Assembly (NCBI RefSeq): GCF_007845645.1
Contig: NZ_VCQV01000003.1
Location: forward strand, 1-64,000
DNA: 64,000 bases
Reading direction: 5' to 3'
Source of the DNA: Leekyejoonella antrihumi
Lineage (GTDB): Bacteria; Actinomycetota; Actinomycetes; Actinomycetales; Dermatophilaceae
In this document: positions 26,111 to 34,827 of the stretch, piece after piece
Position numbering within the stretch: the first letter of the stretch is position 1
Layout of the letters: the number at the start of each line of letters is the position of its first letter
The notes under the pieces: model-generated
The model's input: the letters and a program-made list of their open reading frames with translations, nothing else
The model's database searches: none
What the model was told of the DNA's origin: nothing
Program-made: the position numbers and the translations under genes

Positions 26111-26947
26111 GTGGACCGCAACGGCAAACCGCTGAACGGTGGACCTCCCAAGGTCATCGCTCACCGAGGCTCCAGCCATGTCGAGCCGGAGCACACGCTC
26201 GGCGCGTATGAACGGGCGATCGCCGAGGGTGCTGACGGCATCGAGTGCGACGTGCGCCTGACCGCTGACCGCCATCTGGTCTGCGTGCACGACCGCCGCG
26301 TCAATCGCACCTCCAACGGCAAGGGCGTGGTCTCCGACCTCGAACTCGCGCACCTGGAAGACCTCGACTGGGGCAGCTGGAAGAGGCGGCCGGACACGGG
26401 TGACCCCGAGGAGCCGGACCGCAACCAGGCAAATCTGCTGACCCTGCGACAGCTGATTCTGACCGCGCTGGCCGCCAACCGGCCGCTGGATCTGGTGATC
26501 GAGACGAAGCACCCGACCCGATATGCCGGTGAGGTGGAGCGGCAGCTGGTGCAGGTCCTGCACGAGTTCGACCTGCTCATCCCCGGCAACTCGCTGGTGA
26601 CCGTGCGGGCCATGTCCTTCTCGACCCTGGCGATGCAGCGCCTCGCCAAGTACGCGCCGCACCTGCAGCGGGTGCTGCTGATCGAGCCCGGAGCGCCGCT
26701 GCCGTTCCGCGACGGCCTGCCGCGAGGCGTCGCCATAGCGGGTCCCGGTATGCCGATCGTGCGACGGCACCGCGGGTTCGTCCAGAAGCACCACGCCGCG
26801 GGCCACCAGGTGCACGTCTGGACCGTCGACAAACCACGCGACATCGAGATCTGTCTCGACCTCGGCGTGGATGCCATCATCACCAACAAGCCGTCGGTCG
26901 TGCGAGAAGCGGTCGATGCGGTCTATCCAGGTGGCGTCCGCAGGTGA
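26111..26947 (+). CDS. Glycerophosphodiester phosphodiesterase
   Basis: 278 residues. The family signature is complete: VIAHRGSSHVEPEHTLGAYE (catalytic His in HRG, Glu and Asn/His pocket), then GADGIECDVRLTADRHLVCVHD (Glu, Asp and His metal ligands) and later DLVIETKHP and HVWTVD. The enzyme hydrolyses deacylated phospholipids such as glycerophosphocholine to glycerol-3-phosphate and an alcohol. It lacks a signal peptide and so acts in the cytoplasm. The GTG at 26111 is favoured over an ATG 75 bases upstream, because CAGGAT sits six bases before it and homology starts nearby. Confidence 0.9.
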   Translation: MDRNGKPLNGGPPKVIAHRGSSHVEPEHTLGAYERAIAEGADGIECDVRLTADRHLVCVHDRRVNRTSNGKGVVSDLELAHLEDLDWGSWKRRPDTGDPEEPDRNQANLLTLRQLILTALAANRPLDLVIETKHPTRYAGEVERQLVQVLHEFDLLIPGNSLVTVRAMSFSTLAMQRLAKYAPHLQRVLLIEPGAPLPFRDGLPRGVAIAGPGMPIVRRHRGFVQKHHAAGHQVHVWTVDKPRDIEICLDLGVDAIITNKPSVVREAVDAVYPGGVRR

Positions 26948-26970
26948 CATCATCACCGGCGGTGATGATG
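26948..26970. repeat. Perfect inverted repeat directly after the GDPD stop
   Basis: Eleven-base arms CATCATCACCG and CGGTGATGATG around one central base, starting at the first base after the GDPD stop and ending 24 bases before the GTG of the next gene. It could be a terminator or an operator for the HATPase gene; a one-base loop would not form an RNA hairpin as drawn, which favours a protein-binding DNA site. Confidence 0.6.
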
Positions 26971-26993
26971 TGTCAAACCTGGAGGTATGCACC

Positions 26994-27428
26994 GTGAGCA
27001 CGACCAGCTCGTCCCCGTCACAGCTACGGGTCCGCACCGTCCGGCTGGCCTGGACCACCGACTCCGTCCCAGAGATCCGCCGCACCCTCGTCGACGACCT
27101 GGGCGACGGCACCGTGCCACAGCGGATCGTCGATGAGGCCGAGACCGTCGTCGCCGAGCTGGTCGCCAATGCCATCCTGCACGGCCACCCACTGCCGGAC
27201 GGTAGCGTGCGCGTGCACTGGAAGGTCCGTGCGCCCCGGGTCGAGGTTGAGGTGTCCGACGGCGGCAGCGACACCACGCCGCGGCCCAAGCCTCAGACGA
27301 CCTGGGCGCCGAGCGGGCGCGGGCTGCGGATCGTGCGCTCGCTCGCCCACGAGTGGGGTGTCACCGATGAGGAGCACCGCACGACCGTGTGGGCCGCCCT
27401 CGGCGGCCCATCCCGCCGCCGCGTGTAG
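26994..27428 (+). CDS. HATPase-domain protein (anti-sigma factor-like)
   Basis: 144 residues from GTG 26994, preceded by GGAGG with an eight-base gap. After VRLAWTTDSVPEIRRTLVDD, the ATPase N-box VVAELVANAILHG appears, followed by VEVSDGGSD (G1 box) and GRGLRIVRSLAHEWGV (G2 box), ending VWAAL. This is the RsbW/SpoIIAB-like GHKL fold of HATPase_c_2. Such small stand-alone kinases usually bind a sigma factor or phosphorylate an anti-anti-sigma factor; no partner gene lies nearby. A perfect palindrome just upstream may regulate it. Confidence 0.8.
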   Translation: MSTTSSSPSQLRVRTVRLAWTTDSVPEIRRTLVDDLGDGTVPQRIVDEAETVVAELVANAILHGHPLPDGSVRVHWKVRAPRVEVEVSDGGSDTTPRPKPQTTWAPSGRGLRIVRSLAHEWGVTDEEHRTTVWAALGGPSRRRV

Positions 27429-27437
27429 GAGCCCAGG

Positions 27438-28964
27438 GTGAGCGGCGACGCCACCCCGGCGGGTGCGGCCGTCCGCATACCGCTCGCCGGTGACACCGCG
27501 CGGGCATGCCTGGTCGGGCTGTTCGCCGGCGCGGTCGCCTTCGCGTGGTTCGCCATCATCGCCCTCGCGCGCTGGGACCTCGGCCGCACCACCTCCTACG
27601 ACCTGGGCATCTTCAGCCAGGGTGCGCAGCAGTGGTCGATCGGTCACCTGCCCAGCTCGTTCATCCGGGGGCCGCACACGCTGCTCGCCGACCACTTCAG
27701 CCCGATCACCGCCGTATTCGGGGTGGCCTGGCGCATCTGGCCGGACCCGCGGGCGCTGCTGCTCACGCAGGGGCTGTGCCTGGCGATCGCCGTCGGGGTG
27801 GTGGCCGGCATCGCCGCGATCCGCATCGGCACGTGGGCCGGGTTCGCGGTGCTGCTGCTGGGCGCGGCCGGGCGGGCGCTGGTCGCGGGCGACCTCTTCG
27901 ACGTGCACGAGGTCTGCTTTGCCGCACCCTTGATGGCGCTGCTGGTCTGGGCGATGCTGTGGCACCGGCTGCGGTGGGTGGTGGTCGCCTGTGTGCTGCT
28001 GCTGACTGTGAAGGAGGATCTCGGGCTGACGGTGATCGCCGCCGGCGCCCTGTGGTGGTGGCGCGGCTGGTGGCACGCCCGCGGCAGGGACGGCGAGCGC
28101 CGGGCACGACGTGAAGGGCTGGTGCTCAGCGGTCTGGGAGTGGTCGGACTCATCGTCGCCGTTGGCGTGATCGCGCACTTCAACCCGGGCGGAAGCAGCT
28201 CCTACCTGACCTACTTCGGTGCCGGCGGCGGGGACGAGCTGATCGGCAGCTCGGCCGCCCCGGTGAACGGCCTGGACCTGCTGGGACGCGCCGGCCCGCT
28301 CGTCTTCTTCACCGCGGCGTGCCTGGTGATCGGCTGGCGCTCGAACCTCACCTGGTTGGCGATCCCGACCCTGGCCTGGCGCACCTTCTCGTCCAACCCG
28401 CACTACTGGTCCAGCCGCTACCACTACGCCGTCGACCTGGTGCCGATCGCCCTCGGCGCCGCGATCGAGGCGTGGCCGTATGCCGTGGCCTGGTGGCACG
28501 CACGCCGCTGGGCCACGCCGTGCGCCATCGTCGTGGCCCTGGCATCCGCCGGCCTGACCGTCGGCGGCGGCGTCGCGTCACTGACCCGCCAGCAGATCTC
28601 GCCGCTCGCGGCGTTCCACACCAGCGCTCGGGTGCGCGACCTGCAGCGCGCGTCCGCACAGATCCCCGACGGTGCGCGGGTGGCTGCGCAGAACAACCTA
28701 GGCCCCTACCTGATCGCCGACCACCGGGTCACAATGCTCGGCTCGGGACGGCCCGAGCACGTCTCCTACGCCGTCTTCACCCTGGGCGACGTCTCACAGT
28801 TCCAGGCGACGCCCTGCCAGCGCACGACCTACCTGCGCCTGGCCCGTGAACCGCAGCGGCACTGGCGGCTGACCCGGATCGGCAGTGTGCTGCTCGTCAC
28901 CTTCCCGACGCCGCGCCCCGCCGCGTTCCCCTCCTGCGACCAGGACAGATCCTCGGGCCAGTAG
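27438..28964 (+). CDS. DUF2079 polytopic membrane protein
   Basis: 508 residues, about ten membrane helices (ACLVGLFAGAVAFAWFAIIA first). The segment SYDLGIFSQGAQQWSIGHLP is the DUF2079 hallmark: YDLGIFxQ after the first helix, an external loop in a position where GT-C glycosyltransferases place a catalytic Asp. HTLLADHFSPI and DVHEVCFAAPLMALLVW are also conserved. Members are presumed lipid-linked sugar transferases of the envelope. The C-terminal 100 residues (ARVAAQNNLGPYLIADHR) are extracellular. GGAG overlaps the preceding stop at 27428, suggesting coupled expression with the HATPase gene. Confidence 0.8.
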   Translation: MSGDATPAGAAVRIPLAGDTARACLVGLFAGAVAFAWFAIIALARWDLGRTTSYDLGIFSQGAQQWSIGHLPSSFIRGPHTLLADHFSPITAVFGVAWRIWPDPRALLLTQGLCLAIAVGVVAGIAAIRIGTWAGFAVLLLGAAGRALVAGDLFDVHEVCFAAPLMALLVWAMLWHRLRWVVVACVLLLTVKEDLGLTVIAAGALWWWRGWWHARGRDGERRARREGLVLSGLGVVGLIVAVGVIAHFNPGGSSSYLTYFGAGGGDELIGSSAAPVNGLDLLGRAGPLVFFTAACLVIGWRSNLTWLAIPTLAWRTFSSNPHYWSSRYHYAVDLVPIALGAAIEAWPYAVAWWHARRWATPCAIVVALASAGLTVGGGVASLTRQQISPLAAFHTSARVRDLQRASAQIPDGARVAAQNNLGPYLIADHRVTMLGSGRPEHVSYAVFTLGDVSQFQATPCQRTTYLRLAREPQRHWRLTRIGSVLLVTFPTPRPAAFPSCDQDRSSGQ

Positions 28965-28975
28965 GGTTGACCCTC

Positions 28976-29848
28976 ATGGGAAAAGCATCGCGAAAGAAGT
29001 CGCAGGGCAAGAAGGCGCCGCGCGACCCGCGGACCATGCCGGCGCCCTTCGCCCGCCGCCCGTTCGAGGGGCTGCCCGGTGAGTCCGAGCTGGTCGGGAT
29101 GCGCGAGATCATCCCGGCCGCGACCGCCACGGTGACCTTCACCCACGAGGGCAGCGACCACGAGGCCACGCTGGCGACGGTGCTGCCGATGGCCTGGTCC
29201 GGGTTGCACCGCTCCGACGGCAGCGTCCTCGTGGCGCTGCAGTCCGGTGGCTCGTCCGGTGACGCCAGCCGCGACCTGGCCGAGGCACTCCTGGCGACCC
29301 TCGCGCTGCCAGAGGGTACGCCGCTGACGTCCGCGCCGAAGGCCTCCGCGGCCAGCCCCCGGCTGCAGGACCTGCTCACCGGCACCGACCTTGAGGTGAC
29401 GCTGCACGAGGGATTCGACTTCTGGGTCGAGGACCAGGAGCTGGATGCCGACGGCAAGGCGTCGCTCGATCGGGCCAATGAGGCCGTTGCCCCAACCGTG
29501 CGGCTGAGCTCGGCGGCGTCCGCCTACTGGTGCCGCCTCGGCAACCGCTGCTACGTCCGCTGGATCCTCCCGCACGACGAGGACGCCGCCACCGACGCGC
29601 TCGCCCGCCTGCATGCCGCCGGCAACAGCCGCCTCGGCGACGGCCGGCTGCTGGGAGCGTTCCGCACCTGTGGGCTGCTCGTGCCTGTCTGGGAGGTGGC
29701 CGCCGACCAGCCCGCCGAGTCGCACGCCGACGACCTGGGTGAGCTCGCGGCCCGGTTCGAGACCGCGCTCGCCGAGACGACCCCGCTGACTGCCGACGAG
29801 CGCCGCGCCCGGCACGGGATCGTGAGCCGGCAGGTGACCCTGCGCTGA
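28976..29848 (+). CDS. DUF5926 family conserved protein
   Basis: 290 residues, soluble. It opens MGKASRKKSQGKKAPRDPRT, a very basic tail, then PAPFARRPFEGLPGESELVG and MREIIPAATATVTF, which is characteristic of the DUF5926 family of Actinobacteria. PSAAS-like WCRLGNRCYVRWILPHDED lies in the centre. The basic start hints at nucleic-acid binding, but no function is known. TAGGGT, which includes the stop codon of the preceding gene, lies eight bases before the ATG and may be its promoter. Its stop overlaps the next ATG as TGATG. Confidence 0.75.
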   Translation: MGKASRKKSQGKKAPRDPRTMPAPFARRPFEGLPGESELVGMREIIPAATATVTFTHEGSDHEATLATVLPMAWSGLHRSDGSVLVALQSGGSSGDASRDLAEALLATLALPEGTPLTSAPKASAASPRLQDLLTGTDLEVTLHEGFDFWVEDQELDADGKASLDRANEAVAPTVRLSSAASAYWCRLGNRCYVRWILPHDEDAATDALARLHAAGNSRLGDGRLLGAFRTCGLLVPVWEVAADQPAESHADDLGELAARFETALAETTPLTADERRARHGIVSRQVTLR

Positions 29849-30558
29849 TGCGCACGGCCTCGTGTGTGGCCGTGATCCCCGCCAAGGACGAGGCGCAGCG
29901 GATCGCGGCGACGGTGCGCGGCGTGCGCGACCTGCCGCAGGTGGCCTGCGTCATCGTCGTCGACGACGGGTCCTCCGACGCGACCACCGAGGTGGCCCAC
30001 GGGGCCGGCGCCGAGGTCGTACGGCACCACCGCAACAAGGGCAAGGCCGCCGCGATGACCACCGGTTCGGCATACGCCGTGGCCCAGGGGTATGCCGAGC
30101 TGCCCGTCCTCTTCGTCGACGCCGACCTCGAGGAGTCCGCCCGCGCACTCGGTGCCCTGGTGGACCCGGTGACCGGCGACACAGCCGACATGACCATTGC
30201 CGTCCTGCCGCCGCAGCGCCGGGCCGGCGGCGGGCACGGCTTCGTGGTGCGCCTGGCTCGCGATGGCATCCAGTCACGCACCGGCTGGCAGGCGGCACAG
30301 CCCCTTTCGGGGATGCGATGCCTGAGCCGTGCCGCCCTGACCACCGCGATGCCGCTGGCCCGTGGTTGGGGTGTGGAGGTCGCCCTCACCATCGACGTGC
30401 TTAATGCCGGCCTACGGGTGCGGGAGGTGCCGTGCGAGCTGCACCACCGCGTCAGCGGACCCGGCTGGCGTGGCCGACTGCACCGGGCTGCGCAATATCG
30501 CGACGTGTGGCTCGCGCTGGCCCGCCGGCGCCGGAAACCCGCGGGCGACAAGCCATGA
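29848..30558 (+). CDS. Family 2 glycosyltransferase
   Basis: 236 residues of GT-A fold. CVAVIPAKDEAQRIAATVRG, then VACVIVVDDGSSDATTEVA carries the nucleotide-binding Asp pair, followed by HHRNKGKAAAMTTG and VLFVDADLE, the DxD metal motif. SGMRCLSR and EVALTIDVLNAGLRVREVPC match the C-terminal part of dolichyl-phosphate-sugar/polyprenyl-phosphate-type GT2s. It lacks membrane helices. The start overlaps the DUF5926 stop (TGATG), so they are translationally coupled. It is likely to make or use lipid-linked sugar for the neighbouring GT-C enzymes, by position. Confidence 0.82.
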   Translation: MRTASCVAVIPAKDEAQRIAATVRGVRDLPQVACVIVVDDGSSDATTEVAHGAGAEVVRHHRNKGKAAAMTTGSAYAVAQGYAELPVLFVDADLEESARALGALVDPVTGDTADMTIAVLPPQRRAGGGHGFVVRLARDGIQSRTGWQAAQPLSGMRCLSRAALTTAMPLARGWGVEVALTIDVLNAGLRVREVPCELHHRVSGPGWRGRLHRAAQYRDVWLALARRRRKPAGDKP

Positions 30559-30601
30559 CGGGGCAGGCCGACTGGCGCTCGGGCCGCCCGGGCGACGCGC
30601 G

Positions 30602-32062
30602 ATGACCGCGTTCGAGCGGGTGCGGACCCCGCTCCTCTGGATCGCGTTTGCCCTCCTGGTGCTCGTGGGCCTCGCCCAGACCTCGGCGGCCAAGCCACCG
30701 CTCGGGCTGCGCGGCTTCGCACCGGGCATGCTGCCGTGGGAGCCGTCCTCGCTGACGGTCACAGTGATCCTCTTCCTCGCCTACAGCCTCGGCGCAGCCG
30801 GGGTGCTGCTCGGCCTCCTCCACCGCACCGGTCGCAGCGCATCCTGGCCGTGGGTCTTCGCGCTCGCCGTGCTTGCCCTGCTGACGGGGCCGTTCGGGTC
30901 CGGGGATCACACCAACTACGCCGCCTACGGGCGGATCGCCGTCCAGGGCGGCGACCCCTATTCGCAGTCGCCGATCGACTGGCGCGGCGGGCTCGACCCG
31001 ATCACCGCGGCCGTGCAGCCACCGTGGCAGCACACCCCCAGCATCTACGGCCCGTTCGCGACCAGCCTGCAGGCATTCTCTAACTTGATCGGCGGGGACA
31101 ACCTGCGCGAGACGGTGTGGATCTGGCAGATCTTCGTCGTGGCCTCCTGGCTGGTCACCCGATGGCTGCTGCGGCAGATTGCCTGGGAGGAGCGGTCCCG
31201 TCGTCGGATCGACGTGCTGTGGACCTTCAACCCGCTGGTCTTCGGCGTGCTGGTGCTCGGCGCCCATGTCGACGCCATTGCGGGTGTGCTGGCGGTCGCG
31301 GCGTTGGTTACGATGCGCCGCAGCGCCCTGGCGACCGGTGTGCTGGTGGGCACCGCGGCCAGCACCAAGCTCACGTATGCCGTGGTCGCACTGGGCATTA
31401 TCTGGGCCTGGCGGCAGTGCGGCGAGGCCGATCAGCTGGTGCGCCGCGTCCGCAACCTGGTGCTCGGCGTCCTGCTCATCCTGGTGCCCTGCTTCGCGGT
31501 CGCCGGACCGCATGCCTTCCACCAGTTCGGTGCGGCCGGTGGGTCCTTCTCGTATGCCTCACCGTGGTCGCTGGTGATCCGGCTGCTGCGCACGTTTCTG
31601 CCCGAGTGGGCCGTGACCACAGTGGCCTTTGTGCTCGCTGCGGCAACAATGATCGCGCTGTCCTACGGTTTCCATCGAGTGGCGAACCGCTACGTCCTCG
31701 GCCGCTGGATCGCGAACCCGATGCTGCGGCAGGCAGTTGCCACGACGTTCGCCCTCAACACGGCATACGTTGTGGCAGCGCCGTATTCACTGCCCTGGTA
31801 TGACACGCTCACTTGGGCGCTGCTGCCGCTCCTCGCGCCGTTCGCCTGGGACCCGGCATTGGTCGTGCGCTATCTCTTCATGGCGCTGGCCTACGTGCCG
31901 GGGCGGGTGCAAGGGGTCCAATCGTCCGTCGAGACCTGGACGCTCGGCTTCCGCGAGAACGTGTCGCCGTGGGTCGGCTGGATCGTGCTCGGTGCGCTCG
32001 CAGTGTGGATGCGGCGGGCCGGTATCGGGCGTCCGGCCCCGCGCACGCCCGTCCGCCGGTAA
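30602..32062 (+). CDS. GT-C mannosyltransferase-like polytopic protein (MptA/MptB type)
   Basis: 486 residues, about 12 membrane helices (ERVRTPLLWIAFALLVLVGL first). After the third helix comes FGSGDHTNYAAYGRIAVQGG, with an Asp in the first large loop as in polyprenol-phosphate-mannose-dependent alpha-1,6-mannosyltransferases, then DPYSQSP and PPWQHTPSIYGPF. The family extends lipomannan or related lipoglycans on the outer face of the membrane. The start ATG 30602 leaves a 43-base gap after the GT2 gene. Exact acceptor unknown; the group call is by motif layout and neighbours. Confidence 0.75.
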   Translation: MTAFERVRTPLLWIAFALLVLVGLAQTSAAKPPLGLRGFAPGMLPWEPSSLTVTVILFLAYSLGAAGVLLGLLHRTGRSASWPWVFALAVLALLTGPFGSGDHTNYAAYGRIAVQGGDPYSQSPIDWRGGLDPITAAVQPPWQHTPSIYGPFATSLQAFSNLIGGDNLRETVWIWQIFVVASWLVTRWLLRQIAWEERSRRRIDVLWTFNPLVFGVLVLGAHVDAIAGVLAVAALVTMRRSALATGVLVGTAASTKLTYAVVALGIIWAWRQCGEADQLVRRVRNLVLGVLLILVPCFAVAGPHAFHQFGAAGGSFSYASPWSLVIRLLRTFLPEWAVTTVAFVLAAATMIALSYGFHRVANRYVLGRWIANPMLRQAVATTFALNTAYVVAAPYSLPWYDTLTWALLPLLAPFAWDPALVVRYLFMALAYVPGRVQGVQSSVETWTLGFRENVSPWVGWIVLGALAVWMRRAGIGRPAPRTPVRR

Positions 32063-32089
32063 CCTGCTGCGAAGGACGAGGAGCAGCGA

Positions 32090-32698
32090 ATGCCCGACCG
32101 CAACAGAGTCACCCCGCTCGGTGACATCATCGCCACCCCGCTACGAGGTGCGTGGACCGGCAACCGTGGGCTGCTGCACCGCGGCCGAGAGATCGTCCGG
32201 TTCCACGCGAGCGACTTGTGGATCACTTGCGCGCTGGAATTCCGCGGGCGCTGGCAGCCGCAGTGGCAACCGGGCCACTACACCTACTTGTTCTTCCACG
32301 ACGAAGCCGTCTCGCTCGCGGCCGGGCACCGCCCGTGCGCGGAGTGTCGACGCGACGACTACAACGCCTACCGTGCTGCGTGGCCGACGCTTGAGGCACC
32401 GTCGGCGAAGGAGATGAACCGGCGGCTGCACGGCGAGCGGATCGTGCGGGGGACCCACCAGCGGCGGCTGCACCCGATGGAGTGGAAGACGCTGCCCGAT
32501 GGCACTTTTGCCGTTGTGGACGATCAGCCCGTGCTGGTGCTCGGCGATGCGCTGGTCGGCTGGACACCCCACGGCTATGCGGGGGGCCGCGCCAGACCGA
32601 CCACCGGTGCGGCGCAGGTCATCACTCCGCCATCGAGCGTTGCCGTGCTTCGGGCCGGCTATCGGGCGCAGGTAGACCCCTCGGCCTACCCTGAGTAG
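32090..32698 (+). CDS. Conserved hypothetical protein with Ada-like Cys motif
   Basis: 202 residues, no membrane segment. The centre is HYTYLFFHDEAVSLAAGHRP followed by CAECRRDDYNAYRAAW; GHRPC-x2-C is reminiscent of the metal-binding knuckle of Ada-type methyl acceptors, although only two Cys are seen. It continues EMNRRLHGERIVRGTHQRRL and WKTLPDGTFAVVDDQPVLV, strongly conserved-looking stretches. GAGGAG lies six bases before the ATG at 32090. I do not recognise a characterised homologue; the protein may bind metal or nucleic acid. It ends 13 bases from the convergent membrane protein gene. Confidence 0.55.
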   Translation: MPDRNRVTPLGDIIATPLRGAWTGNRGLLHRGREIVRFHASDLWITCALEFRGRWQPQWQPGHYTYLFFHDEAVSLAAGHRPCAECRRDDYNAYRAAWPTLEAPSAKEMNRRLHGERIVRGTHQRRLHPMEWKTLPDGTFAVVDDQPVLVLGDALVGWTPHGYAGGRARPTTGAAQVITPPSSVAVLRAGYRAQVDPSAYPE

Positions 32699-32711
32699 GC
32701 ACTGATACCCG

Positions 32712-34790
32712 CTACTCGACCGGCGCCTCGACAACCGTTGCAACGTCCTCGGATTCGCGGAAGGTGTGGGCCCCCACCAACACCGGCAGGGCGATCAGTC
32801 CACCCACCATCGGGATCACCACCCCGGAGTCGTTGATGGCAAAGCCGACCGCCCAGCACGTGACCAGGGCAACGGCGCCTTCCCGCAGGAACGGCACCGC
32901 CGACAGCACCCCGCGCACCGAGCGGCCCGGCCGGGTCGACGGGCGCGCCATCAGCACGATCAGGGCGATCAGGGCGATCGGCACCAGCGGAGTGGCGGGT
33001 GTGCCGAAGACCAGTCGCACATCGGCGGCGAGCTTTTCACCGATCACCGACCAGCCGGTCCCGTCGATCAACTGCTGCACGAATCGGCCCAGATGCGTGC
33101 GGGATGCGGCCGGTCGCAGCCAGTCCGCGACGGCTCCGAGCACGGCCAGCGCCACCGCGACCACGACGATCCCGGTGATCCGTCGCCAGGTCAGGCGTAG
33201 CCCGAGCGCCAGAGCGGCCAGCAGCAGGGTCGCGACCAGCAGCGCCGGTGGTCCGCCGAGATCGGCTCCCCACTGCGGCGCCGCGTCCACCACGCTCGCG
33301 AGCAGGCCGATCAGCAGCACCGACGCGGCGGCCAACCGGCGTTCGTCCTTGCCCACCAGGTAGGCCGCGACGGCGGTTGCCACGACCAGCGTCGCCGTGG
33401 CGAGCACCGCGAACCCGACATTGCCCATGCCGTAGTAGCGCCCGCCGAGCACCGGCTGCAGCCCGAGCATGCCGACCAGCTGCAGCCGCGCGCCGTTCAT
33501 CACATCGAGCATCAGCACGAGCATCGTGGCGACACCGACGAGCAGGAAGGGTCCGAGGCCGCTTCGGCGCCACGGCCCGGCGTAGGCCGCGCCGGTCAGG
33601 ACCGCCGCGAACGCGGCCGTCGTGACGACCAGCCACAGGCTCGCGGGCGGCACCCGCCACCAGGGCACCCACGTGCTCACGAAGGTGGCCACCGGCACGG
33701 CCGACGTGAAGATCGCGAGCGGACGCACCCACACCGGTGAGGGCTGCTGTCGCCGCCAGCCGCGCCACTCGCCGAGGACCATCGCGAGGATCAGGGCGCC
33801 GAGACCGACATACAGCCAGCCGACGACGGCGTGCTCGTGGTGCAGCACGGCGTCCAGGTCCCGACCGTTCTGCACCTCGGCCGCGGTGCTCTGATTCGAG
33901 GGGATGACCTGCAGTGGCTGCCCGGTCATCGACGCCGGCCAGTCGCCGGTCTGCGGCACGCCGCGCTGCAGAATGGTCGCGCTGACGTCGGCGGCCTGCA
34001 GGAGGCCGGCCTGCTTGGTCGAGGACGACCGCAGTCGGCCGTGCGGCACGCCCGGCCCCACGGCATACAGCACCCGCAGGTGGGCGTCACCGGTGCCGGT
34101 GGGGTGGGCGCCGTCGGACAGCCCGGTGAGGATCACGGTCGCGTTCCCGGGCACCTTGCCCATCGCCGTGCTGAGCGCACTCATCATCGACGCGTTGCCG
34201 GCACTCGCCGTTGCGCCCAGGTCGACGAAGGTCGCCGCGCAGGACGAGAGGTTCGCCGTGTCGATCGAGGCGGCGTAGTGCGAGACCTTCCCGTCCTCGT
34301 CCGCAGCCGCGAGCGCCGCACCCGGGCCGACCGCCTGGACGCATTGGCGGTGGCTCTCCATGGTCGAGGCGAGCGCCCCAATGGTGGTGTCGCCCTTGGC
34401 GTCCCGCTGCCACTGCGCCCATTGCGGCCAGGTGGCGGTGTGCCCGCTGATCTGCGGGGTCTTCGTCCGGCAGGCGGCAGCGCCGACGCCCGGGCTCGCG
34501 CCCACACCTGCCGACAGCGACAGCCAGCCGGTCGGCGTGCAGGTGTCGGTGGTGACCGCACGCACCGACACCGATCCGGTCGCGCCCAGACTGAGCAGCT
34601 GCCACAGCTCGGGCGTGTCCTTCGCCGAGACGTCCTGCCAGCGCAGACCCGGCACGCCGATGACCACGACCGGGCCGTTTCCGCTGATCGGCTGCGGTTT
34701 CGGTGTCGCCGTGGCCCTGCCGACGGCCAGATCGAGGCCGATGAAGATGAGGAGCACCGCGACGACGACAACGGACCAGCGGCGAACCAT
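32712..34790 (-). CDS. Membrane-anchored phosphatase-fold protein with a C-terminal multi-helix domain
   Basis: 692 residues. One signal anchor (VVVVAVLLIFIGLDLAVG), then about 290 external residues with VVVIGVPGLRWQDVSAKDTP and TCTPTGWLSLSAG, the layout of an alkaline phosphatase-like domain, though the metal ligands are not all obvious. From residue 320 on there are about nine to ten membrane helices (GWLYVGLGALILAMVLGEW, then WRVPPASLWLVVTTAAFAAV). Similar two-part proteins are found in many Actinobacteria with no assigned role; the neighbourhood suggests envelope lipid or glycan work. It is divergent from the GT87 gene with only 37 bases between the starts. TACGCT seven bases before the ATG may be its -10. 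Confidence 0.65.
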   Translation of the reverse strand: MVRRWSVVVVAVLLIFIGLDLAVGRATATPKPQPISGNGPVVVIGVPGLRWQDVSAKDTPELWQLLSLGATGSVSVRAVTTDTCTPTGWLSLSAGVGASPGVGAAACRTKTPQISGHTATWPQWAQWQRDAKGDTTIGALASTMESHRQCVQAVGPGAALAAADEDGKVSHYAASIDTANLSSCAATFVDLGATASAGNASMMSALSTAMGKVPGNATVILTGLSDGAHPTGTGDAHLRVLYAVGPGVPHGRLRSSSTKQAGLLQAADVSATILQRGVPQTGDWPASMTGQPLQVIPSNQSTAAEVQNGRDLDAVLHHEHAVVGWLYVGLGALILAMVLGEWRGWRRQQPSPVWVRPLAIFTSAVPVATFVSTWVPWWRVPPASLWLVVTTAAFAAVLTGAAYAGPWRRSGLGPFLLVGVATMLVLMLDVMNGARLQLVGMLGLQPVLGGRYYGMGNVGFAVLATATLVVATAVAAYLVGKDERRLAAASVLLIGLLASVVDAAPQWGADLGGPPALLVATLLLAALALGLRLTWRRITGIVVVAVALAVLGAVADWLRPAASRTHLGRFVQQLIDGTGWSVIGEKLAADVRLVFGTPATPLVPIALIALIVLMARPSTRPGRSVRGVLSAVPFLREGAVALVTCWAVGFAINDSGVVIPMVGGLIALPVLVGAHTFRESEDVATVVEAPVE

Positions 34791-34815
34791 GGGCCCCAGC
34801 GTACGAAACGTCCGT

Positions 34816-34821
34816 CAGAAT
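34816..34821 (+). promoter_or_regulatory. -10-like CAGAAT of the GT87 gene (leaderless)
   Basis: CAGAAT, six bases, GTG at 34828. It lies in a 37-base divergent gap that must also hold the promoter of the gene to the left. Confidence 0.45.
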
Positions 34822-34827
34822 GGCGCC

